From Actinomycetota bacterium (GTDB lineage: Bacteria; Actinomycetota; AC-67): 5,661 nucleotides of DNA. The DNA lies in contig VAYV01000049.1 in assembly GCA_005883175.1 (NCBI GenBank), positions 1-5,661 of the forward strand, given 5' to 3'. The notes beneath the pieces were generated by a model. The model was not told the origin of the DNA. It saw nothing but the letters and a program-made list of their open reading frames with translations, and did no database searches. The stretch's first letter is position 1. The number at the start of each line of letters is the position of its first letter. Of the stretch, positions 1 through 5,556 are shown in pieces. The position numbers and the translations under genes are program-made.

Positions 1-113
1 AGTTCCTCGCCAAAGTCGCCGACCCCCTCGGCGAGATGATCGCGGCGATGCACCGGAAGGCGCTCGTCCAAGCCGTCGGCGATGTGACGGCCAACGGCGA
101 CGGGCACGACTGA
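1..113 (+). CDS. 3' end of an unidentified protein (partial)
   Basis: An open frame runs from the window edge to TGA at 111-113 and gives the last 36 whole residues of a protein. The tail includes FLAKVADPLGEMIAAMHRKA and ends in NGDGHD, a polar, probably disordered C-terminus. Its codons are GC-rich like those of the genes that follow. I do not recognise the family from so short a tail. Only 14 bases separate its stop from the GTG of the ligase, so it is probably the preceding member of the same operon and may act in the same acyl-CoA pathway; this is context only. The frame is supported by the stop position and by the lack of any better reading of this stretch. Confidence 0.6.
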   Translation, partial: FLAKVADPLGEMIAAMHRKALVQAVGDVTANGDGHD

Positions 114-127
114 GTACCCTGGCGGCC

Positions 128-1393
128 GTGGATCGCAAGGCGGGGCTTTCCAGCGACAACGAAGCGCTCGACGCCGACGCGCGCCGCGCGCACCAAACCG
201 AGCTGCTGCGCAAGACGGTCGAGATCTGCTGGGAGTCTTCGGACTTCTATCGCGGCAAGCTCGAGCAGGCCGGCCTGAAGCCGGACGACATCCGCGACAT
301 CGACGACCTCGCGCTCATCCCGGTCACGACGAAGAAAGAGGCGATGACCGCGCGCGCGGGCCTCGGCACGTTCCCCCTGCACGAAGCGAAGCGGATCTTC
401 GTCTCGCCGGGCCCGCACTTCTACGCGGCGCAGCGGCGCGACGATCCGCCGCCGGTGCGCGGGCAGACGCCGCTCGCGTACGCGTTCCACGCGATGGGCT
501 TCCGTGAGAACGACATCGTCCTCAACACGTTCAGCTACCACCTCACGCCCGGCGGCTTCGGCTTGGAGGATCAGCTGATCGCGATGGGCTGTGCCGTCGT
601 GCCGGCAGGCCCGCAGAACACCGAGGTCCAGGTCGAGGTCCTCGCGAAGCTCCCCGTGACCGGGTACGTCGGCACGCCGACGTTCCTGAAGCTGCTGTGC
701 GACAAGGCCGTCGAGACCGGCGTTGATCCTGCCAAGGACTGGTCGCTCGAAGTCGCGTTCGTCACGGCAGAAAAATTGCCCGAGCAGCTTCGCGCGGAGC
801 TTCAGGAACGTACCGGCGCGATGGTGCGCCAGATCTACGGCTCCGCCGACGGCTTGTACCCGGCGTACGAGTGCTGGGCGGCGTCGGGGATGCACCTTCA
901 TCCCGATCAGGTGATCGAAGTGCTCGACCCCGAAACGCGCGCGCCGGTCTCGGCGGGCGAGCCCGGCGAGGTCGTCGCGACGGTGCCCAACCCGAACCGA
1001 CCGCTGCTGCGGTTCGCGAACGCCGATCTCGTCGTGCTCCGCGACGACCCCTGCCCGTGCGGGAGAACCGGCTCGCGGATCGCGCGCGTCGCCGGCCGCG
1101 TTGACGAGTCGACGAAAGTGCGCGGGATGTTCGTGTACCCCGATCAGATCGCGGAGGTCATGGCCCGCCACCCCGAAGTGCAACGGTGGCAAGCGGTTGT
1201 CGAGAAGAACGCGCAAGGCACGGACGACTTCCGCGTCGCGGTCGAGCTGGCGTCGGAGGCTGCAGGGCTGCTCGACAAGATCACCCAAGAGCTGCGCGAT
1301 CACGTGCGCCTGCGTGCAGACGTCGACGCCGTCGCGCCGGGGGCGATCGCCGAAGGCGCGAAACGGCTCGACGATCGCCGGAGCTACGAGTGA
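128..1393 (+). CDS. PaaK-like AMP-forming acyl-CoA ligase (phenylacetate-CoA ligase family)
   Basis: A 421-residue protein of the adenylate-forming superfamily, closest in layout to phenylacetate-CoA ligase. These enzymes activate a carboxylic acid with ATP, then transfer it to CoA in the cytosol. Seen in order: an N-terminal segment with DFYRGKL (39-45) and IPVTTKKEA (64-72), as in PaaK; YGSAD (237-241) for the A5 adenine/Mg region; RFANAD (295-300) for A7; CPCGRT (309-314), the PaaK cysteine motif; GRVDESTKVRG (323-333) for the A8 hinge; and GAKRLDDRR (410-418), with Lys412 a candidate A10 catalytic lysine. Where PaaK has a Ser/Thr/Gly-rich ATP loop, this protein has SPGP (93-96). I recall similar SPGP loops in other PaaK-like proteins, so this may be a subfamily trait. 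The GTG at 128 gives a natural N-terminus, though no strong ribosome binding site precedes it. The acid substrate is unknown; phenylacetate should not be assumed. Confidence 0.85.
   Translation: MDRKAGLSSDNEALDADARRAHQTELLRKTVEICWESSDFYRGKLEQAGLKPDDIRDIDDLALIPVTTKKEAMTARAGLGTFPLHEAKRIFVSPGPHFYAAQRRDDPPPVRGQTPLAYAFHAMGFRENDIVLNTFSYHLTPGGFGLEDQLIAMGCAVVPAGPQNTEVQVEVLAKLPVTGYVGTPTFLKLLCDKAVETGVDPAKDWSLEVAFVTAEKLPEQLRAELQERTGAMVRQIYGSADGLYPAYECWAASGMHLHPDQVIEVLDPETRAPVSAGEPGEVVATVPNPNRPLLRFANADLVVLRDDPCPCGRTGSRIARVAGRVDESTKVRGMFVYPDQIAEVMARHPEVQRWQAVVEKNAQGTDDFRVAVELASEAAGLLDKITQELRDHVRLRADVDAVAPGAIAEGAKRLDDRRSYE
1380..1383 (+). promoter_or_regulatory. Ribosome binding site for the acyl-CoA dehydrogenase
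   Basis: GGAG lies inside the last codons of the ligase gene, six bases before GTG at 1390. It supports that GTG as the start, rather than a start further upstream in the same frame. Confidence 0.6.
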
Positions 1394-2361
1394 ACTTCTC
1401 ATTCACACCGGAGCAAGAGATCGTCCGCGCCGAAGCGCGCCGGTTCTTCGGTGAGCGTGTCGACGTGCGCGCGCAGATCGCGATGCCGGGCGCGCACGAT
1501 CCCGCGCTCTGGAAGGAGATGGCCTCGCTTGGGCTGCTCGGCGTGGCCATCCCGGAAGCGCTCGGCGGCCAAGGTTCGAGCGTGCTCGAGACATGCATCG
1601 TTCTCGAGGAGGCGGGCCGCGCGCTGCTGCCGGGGCCGTTCCTTCCGCACACGATCGCCGCGCTGGCGCTCGCGCGCGCAGGCGAGAACGCAGATCTCGC
1701 GCATTCGATGGCGGGCGGCGAGACGCTCGCATCGGCGACCGAGGACCTCGCGCAGGTGCCGTGTGGCGCGGTGGCCGACATCGTCGCGATCCTGCGATTC
1801 CAGCAGTCGGCTGTCGTCCGATCCTTCGAGGCGGAGGAGATCGAGTCTGCGGATCTCACGAGACCGCTCTCGCGCATCTTGCCGACCGCAGGCGAGGAGC
1901 CGCTCGGGCAGGTTCCGTTGCGTCCCGTAGCGTGCGTGGCCGTGGCGGCCGAGTCGGTCGGCACGGCCACGGCCGCGCTCGAATCGGCGACCGAATACGC
2001 GAAGGACCGTCGGCAGTTCGGCCGCCCGATCGGAAGCTTCCAAGCGATCAAGCACAAGGCCGCCGACATGCTGCGAGCGGTCGAGGCGGCACGGCTCGCC
2101 GTGTACTTCGCGGCGTCGGCGATCGACGAGGGCGACCGCAACGCGCACGTTGCCGCGGCAACCGCGAAGGTCGCGGCCAACGACGCGCTCATGCGTTGTG
2201 CGGCGGAGAACATCCAGATCCACGGGGGCATCGGCGTCACCTGGGAGCACGACGCGCACCTCTACTACAGGCGCGCGTTGGCATCGTCGATGATGTTCGG
2301 CGACTCGGCCGGTGGACGGGATCTGGTTGCGCGCGCGCTGTTCGCGGGACTGGACGCATGA
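1390..2361 (+). CDS. Acyl-CoA dehydrogenase, short form
   Basis: A 323-residue FAD-dependent acyl-CoA dehydrogenase, which would oxidise an acyl-CoA to the 2,3-enoyl-CoA and pass electrons to ETF. The N-terminal helical domain starts with FSFTPEQE (3-10) and holds LGLLGVAIPEALGGQG (47-62). The C-terminal helical domain carries YAKDRRQFGRPIGSFQAIKH (203-222), the family RxFGxxIxxFQ segment, then IQIHGGIGVTWEHD (275-288). Glu286 aligns by eye with the catalytic base of short- and medium-chain enzymes. The protein is shorter than the usual 380 or so residues, and the middle domain (about 110-185) has no clear TExxxGSD motif. This resembles subunits of the heteromeric FadE/ChsE type in steroid degradation, so a partner subunit may exist outside the window. 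GTG at 1390 is chosen because homology begins there, a GGAG precedes it, and it overlaps the ligase stop (GTGA). The frame is open upstream to 1186, but that part does not look like this family. Confidence 0.88.
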   Translation: MNFSFTPEQEIVRAEARRFFGERVDVRAQIAMPGAHDPALWKEMASLGLLGVAIPEALGGQGSSVLETCIVLEEAGRALLPGPFLPHTIAALALARAGENADLAHSMAGGETLASATEDLAQVPCGAVADIVAILRFQQSAVVRSFEAEEIESADLTRPLSRILPTAGEEPLGQVPLRPVACVAVAAESVGTATAALESATEYAKDRRQFGRPIGSFQAIKHKAADMLRAVEAARLAVYFAASAIDEGDRNAHVAAATAKVAANDALMRCAAENIQIHGGIGVTWEHDAHLYYRRALASSMMFGDSAGGRDLVARALFAGLDA

Positions 2362-2756
2362 GCGACCGGCCGCTTCCCCTGCCCGACCCCGAGACGGCGT
2401 TCTTCTGGGAGGCGACGGCCCGCAGGCAGCTCGAGATTCTGCGGTGCCAGACGTGCAAGACGTGGGTCCACTACCCGAAGCCCTCGTGCTGGAATTGCAG
2501 CAGCGGCGACTTGAAGCCGGAACGGGTGAGCGGCCGCGGGACCGTGTACTCGTACACCGTGACGCATCAAGACGTACCCGGGTATACGGCGCCGTTCGCC
2601 GTCGTGATCGTGGAGCTCGAGGAGCAGGCCGGCCTCCGCATGGTTTCCAACGTCGTCGACGTGCCGCCCGAGGATGTGCGCATCGGTATGCCGGTCGAAG
2701 TGACGTTCCAGCCGGTGGCCGAAGACGTGTGGCTGCCCCTCTTCAAGAAGCGATGA
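2358..2756 (+). CDS. Zn-ribbon/OB-fold (DUF35) protein, partner of a thiolase-fold enzyme
   Basis: A 132-residue protein with the two-part layout of the DUF35 family. After a helix containing TAFFWEATARRQ (13-24) comes a rubredoxin-like zinc ribbon with two CxxC pairs, Cys30/Cys33 and Cys44/Cys47. An OB-fold follows at about 58-130, with GRGTVYSYTVTH (59-70) and FAVVIVELEE (80-89). All four zinc ligands are present. Proteins of this family usually bind thiolase-superfamily enzymes and shape or complete their active site, as in the archaeal HMG-CoA-synthesis complex and in steroid aldolase Ltp2, where the domain is the C-terminal part of ChsH2. Here it is a separate gene with no MaoC-type hydratase fused to it. 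Its ATG overlaps the dehydrogenase stop by 4 bases, and its own end overlaps the thiolase-fold gene, which strongly suggests it is that protein's partner. Confidence 0.9.
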   Translation: MSDRPLPLPDPETAFFWEATARRQLEILRCQTCKTWVHYPKPSCWNCSSGDLKPERVSGRGTVYSYTVTHQDVPGYTAPFAVVIVELEEQAGLRMVSNVVDVPPEDVRIGMPVEVTFQPVAEDVWLPLFKKR

Positions 2757-3895
2757 TGCGCGACGTCGCGATCGTCGGGACCGGCTACTCGGCCATCGGG
2801 CGCGCGCTCGACACGACCGTGGGAGCGCTGACGCTGGACGCGTGCAAGGCGGCTCTCAATGAAGCCGGGCTGACCCCGAAAGACGTCGACGGCATGGCGA
2901 CGTATCCGGCTGCGGGCGACTCCGTGCCGTGCTTTTACGTCGTCGAGAGCTTGGGCATTCCACGTCTCGATTGGTTCGAAGATCTCTTCGGGTGGATGCC
3001 CGCCGGGATCACGCCGGTGATCGCCGCGGCGCACGCAGTCGCGCGCGGCGCGTGCGACGTAGCGATCACGTTCCGCTCCGTGAAGCGCAACCGCGAGCGG
3101 CCTCCGGGGATCGGTTACGGGTTTCGCGTTCCCGGCGACATGCAGTTCCGCGCGCCGTTCGGCGACCCGATGACCAGCCAGTGGCTCGCGATGTGGGCAC
3201 GCCGCCATATGCACACGTACGGAACGACCGAAGAGCAGCTCGGTTCGATCGCCGTAACGTTCCGCCACCACGCGACGATGAATCCCGACGCGCCGTTGCG
3301 CGTTCCCATCACGTTGGACGACTACTTCGCGAGCCGCGTCGTGACGACGCCGTTCCGGCTGCTCGACTGCGACTTCCCCGTCGACGGCGCCGGTGCGGTC
3401 GTGATCACGACGCTCGAGCGCGCGCGCGACCTGAAGACGAAACCGGTGAAGGTGCTCGCGGGAGAGTTCGCGACCGGTCCGCGCCCGGATTGGGATCAAT
3501 GGGAAGACTTAACGTTTATGGCGTCTAAGTACTGTGCCGAGAACCTGTGGCGTCGGAGCGGCCTGAAGCCCGACGACCTCGATCTCGCCGAGCTGTACGA
3601 CGGATTCTCGTGGCTCGCGCTCTGCTGGCTCGAAGACCTCGGCATCTGTCCGAAAGGGGAAGGAGGTCCCTTTATCGCGGACGGAAACGTCGCGATCGGA
3701 GGGACGATCCCGGCGAATACGCACGGCGGCAGCCTCTCTGGAGGGCGGCTGCACGCGATCAGCCACGTCATCGAGTGCGCGCGCCAGCTGCGCGGCGAGT
3801 GCGGGGATCGCCAAGTGAAGGACGCGCGCGTGGGTGTGGTAACCGCCGGCGGCGGGCTGATGGCCGGTGCGCTGCTGCTCGAGGGCAACGTTTGA
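2753..3895 (+). CDS. Thiolase-fold protein of the SCPx/lipid-transfer type lacking thiolase catalytic residues; possible aldolase
   Basis: A 380-residue thiolase-superfamily protein. The N-terminal strand with VAIVGTGYSAIG (5-16) and the helix with DACKAALNEAGLTPKDVDGM (29-48) are typical of the SCPx/Ltp branch. The nucleophile-loop position reads GWMPAG (80-85), with Met82 where CxSG has its cysteine. The C-terminal domain carries ELYDGFSW (280-287), GEGGPF (302-307) and NTHGGSLSGGRLHAISH (322-338), where GHP of true thiolases is replaced and Arg332 lies near the histidine site. The last motif is TAGGG (364-368), with Ala365 in place of the second cysteine. Thiolysis by the usual mechanism is therefore unlikely. 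Ltp2-type aldolases keep the fold but use tyrosines, and Tyr282 is a candidate equivalent of one. The DUF35 gene directly upstream supports a two-protein complex. ATG at 2753 is chosen because it gives the 4-base ATGA overlap; a second ATG at 2756 would remove one residue. Confidence 0.85.
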   Translation: MMRDVAIVGTGYSAIGRALDTTVGALTLDACKAALNEAGLTPKDVDGMATYPAAGDSVPCFYVVESLGIPRLDWFEDLFGWMPAGITPVIAAAHAVARGACDVAITFRSVKRNRERPPGIGYGFRVPGDMQFRAPFGDPMTSQWLAMWARRHMHTYGTTEEQLGSIAVTFRHHATMNPDAPLRVPITLDDYFASRVVTTPFRLLDCDFPVDGAGAVVITTLERARDLKTKPVKVLAGEFATGPRPDWDQWEDLTFMASKYCAENLWRRSGLKPDDLDLAELYDGFSWLALCWLEDLGICPKGEGGPFIADGNVAIGGTIPANTHGGSLSGGRLHAISHVIECARQLRGECGDRQVKDARVGVVTAGGGLMAGALLLEGNV

Positions 3896-3914
3896 GGGGA
3901 AACGACACCTGGCA

Positions 3915-3955
3915 GGACTCCAATGGCCGGTGTTGAATCTTGGGGAGAGGAGTCC
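3915..3955 (+). promoter_or_regulatory. Possible hairpin masking the ribosome binding site of the binding-protein gene
   Basis: GGACTCC at 3915-3921 is the exact reverse complement of GGAGTCC at 3949-3955, giving a 7-base stem with a 27-base loop. The right arm covers most of the AGGAG ribosome binding site at 3948-3952. If it forms, it could dampen translation of the lipoprotein. A 7-base match in such GC-rich DNA may also be chance, and no known regulatory RNA class is recognised. Confidence 0.2.
3948..3952 (+). promoter_or_regulatory. Ribosome binding site that sets the lipoprotein start
   Basis: AGGAG in a purine-rich run sits six bases before GTG at 3959. It favours this GTG over the in-frame ATG at 3923, which would add 12 mostly polar residues in front of a normal signal peptide. 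Confidence 0.75.
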
Positions 3956-3958
3956 CGG

Positions 3959-5494
3959 GTGAAACCAACGGTCAAGATCGCAGCATCCGTGTCCGTCATC
4001 GCACTCGTGCTGGTGGCGTGCGGCTCGCGCGTCGTGCCGCTGAGCCAGGGTCAGCTCTTGCCCGGGCAGACCGTCGTCCCAACGGTGGGCCCGTCGGGAA
4101 CGCTCGGTCCGAGCACGGGACCCAGCGTCGGCGGCCCGGCTGCGGGTCCGAGCGCCGCGGCGACGGTGCCGCCGGGCATCGTGAACGCCGCGTGCAAAGC
4201 GAAGTCCTCGCCCGCTCCCGGCGTCACTGCGACGACGATCAAGCTCGGCCTCGTCGCGGCACTCACCGGTCCGCTTCCCGGGCAGTTCGACAGCGCCGTC
4301 GAAGCGTCGGACTCGTTCTTCCACGCGGTCAACGACGCCGGCGGCATCTGCGGCCGCAAGGTGCAGCTGCTCATCCGTGATGACAACGGCAACGGTCAGA
4401 CGGATAAAGAGGTCGCAACGAAGCTCGTCACCGAGGACCACATCTTCGCGTTCGTGGGCAGCGTCTCGGCGCCGGACGACAGCGGCATCGCGCAGGTATC
4501 GAAGCAGTACAAGGTTCCGGACATCGGGTTCCCGCTGTCGTGGGCGCGCGCGGAGAATCCGTACGCGTACGGCGCTCCCGGTCAGCTGCAGCGCAAGACG
4601 ATCGGTCTCAACGCGAACGGCTCCGGCTACTTGGACAAGCTCCACAACATCAAGCAGATCGCGATCTTCTGGCTGAAGGAGAGCGAGGTCTCCATCCTCG
4701 AAGCGTACGGCTTCGAGTCCGCGATCGAGCAGCAGACCAACGGCGCGATGAAGATCTGCCACGAGCAGCCCTCGGGCGTGCTCGACAGCAACTACACCAA
4801 CTACGTCGTCGCGATGAAAGGCGACTGCGACCCGAGGAACGGAAACATCGCCGTCTACACGACGATGGAGAACAACTCGAACATCAAGCTCGCGAAGGCG
4901 ATGCGAGACCAAGGGTTCCAGCCCACCGTCTTCGCGCCGACGTTCAGCTCCTACCTTCCGTCGTTCATCACCGACGCGGGCGGCTCGACCGAGGGCGCGT
5001 ACATCCCGATGCCGCAGGTTCCGCTCGAGCGGCTGACCGACACGCCCCAGAGCCAGTGGACGCCCGGAACGTTCGAGCTCCAGCGATACATCAACGCGCT
5101 GAACCGCTACCACCCCAATCACCATCCGCCGGGAAGCTTCGGCGCTCCGGGATGGGGCGAAGCGGGCCTGTTCGCGACGGCGGCGGCGAAGTGCGGCGAC
5201 GCATTGACGCGTGCGTGCCTCTTCAACCAGCTGAACACGATGGGGCCGTATTCGGCGAACGGCTTCATCGTGCCGACGACGCCGTCGGATCACCACATCT
5301 ATACGGCAGACCTGATCGTGCAGGTGCGCAACGGCAAGTTCGTCGAGATCCAGCCCAACAACAGGTCGGGTCCGCCCGGTGGTCCCGACTTCTGGGACAA
5401 GAGCGTCCTTGTGGATTGGCAGAAATACATGTGCGCGCACCAGAACCAGTTCCCGAACATGTCGGCAAAGAAGGCGCTTCTTACCGAATGCTGA
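3959..5494 (+). CDS. ABC transporter substrate-binding lipoprotein, branched-chain amino acid (HAAT) type
   Basis: A 511-residue exported protein with the type 1 periplasmic-binding fold (Peripla_BP_6 / LivJ-like). It would capture a solute outside the membrane for an ABC importer. The signal peptide has Lys2 and Lys6, a hydrophobic core at 7-20 and a lipobox LVAC (18-21), so Cys21 should be lipidated. A Pro/Gly/Ser/Thr-rich linker (about 22-75) with four GPS units follows. The binding domain begins near TTIKLGLVAALTGPLPG (92-108) and continues with NDAGGICGRKVQLLIRDDNG (125-144), EDHIFAFVGSVSAPD (159-173) and VPDIGFP (186-192), all typical first-lobe segments. Beyond the lipid cysteine there are eight more (79, 131, 268, 290, 412, 420, 492, 511), which may form disulfides; the last is the final residue. 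No permease or ATPase gene is in the window. The family carries amino acids, aromatic acids, amides and other solutes, so the ligand is open; the upstream enzymes suggest a carboxylic acid. Confidence 0.88.
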   Translation: MKPTVKIAASVSVIALVLVACGSRVVPLSQGQLLPGQTVVPTVGPSGTLGPSTGPSVGGPAAGPSAAATVPPGIVNAACKAKSSPAPGVTATTIKLGLVAALTGPLPGQFDSAVEASDSFFHAVNDAGGICGRKVQLLIRDDNGNGQTDKEVATKLVTEDHIFAFVGSVSAPDDSGIAQVSKQYKVPDIGFPLSWARAENPYAYGAPGQLQRKTIGLNANGSGYLDKLHNIKQIAIFWLKESEVSILEAYGFESAIEQQTNGAMKICHEQPSGVLDSNYTNYVVAMKGDCDPRNGNIAVYTTMENNSNIKLAKAMRDQGFQPTVFAPTFSSYLPSFITDAGGSTEGAYIPMPQVPLERLTDTPQSQWTPGTFELQRYINALNRYHPNHHPPGSFGAPGWGEAGLFATAAAKCGDALTRACLFNQLNTMGPYSANGFIVPTTPSDHHIYTADLIVQVRNGKFVEIQPNNRSGPPGGPDFWDKSVLVDWQKYMCAHQNQFPNMSAKKALLTEC

Positions 5495-5546
5495 GAAACG
5501 GACACATGGGGCAACGTGACGGCAGCACGCAGGGCTCGTTGGGGTA

Positions 5547-5553
5547 GGAGAGG
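5547..5553 (+). promoter_or_regulatory. Ribosome binding site for the last gene
   Basis: GGAGAGG lies just before ATG at 5557, with six bases between GGAG and the start codon. It is strong and well spaced, and supports that ATG as the true start. Confidence 0.7.
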
Positions 5554-5556
5554 ACC

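Noticed and set aside
1186..1389. N-terminal extension of the dehydrogenase to an ATG at 1186
   Set aside because: The extra 68 residues are an Arg/Ala-rich out-of-frame reading of the ligase 3' end. Homology begins at 1390, which has its own GGAG and the typical 4-base overlap.
1281..3499. Several - strand frames of 286-319 codons opposite the dehydrogenase and thiolase-fold genes
   Set aside because: They are Arg/Ala/Ser-rich low-complexity translations lying opposite genes with clear family motifs, and show no domain of their own.
272..3580. Shared stretch encoding GLKPDD in the ligase (near 272) and the thiolase-fold gene (near 3560)
   Set aside because: The match is under 20 bases, lies in different folds, and is explained by GC-biased codons for a common surface motif, not by duplication.
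3889..3904. CGTTT/AAACG hairpin around the thiolase-fold stop codon as a terminator
   Set aside because: The stem is only 5 base pairs, AT-rich, and not followed by a T run.
3923..3958. ATG at 3923 as the start of the binding lipoprotein
   Set aside because: It would put 12 mostly polar and acidic residues before the signal peptide, whereas GTG at 3959 has AGGAG at ideal spacing and gives a standard lipoprotein N-terminus.
3509..5440. A 643-codon open frame on the - strand across the thiolase-fold and binding-protein genes
   Set aside because: It is antisense to two well-supported genes, is extremely Arg/Val/Asp-rich with no recognisable motif, and spans their intergenic gap. High GC content makes such long mirror frames common.
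5495..5556. Promoter or terminator between the binding-protein gene and the last gene
   Set aside because: Only a 4-base CGTG/CACG stem is seen, with no T run and no convincing -35/-10 pair. Only the ribosome binding site is supported.
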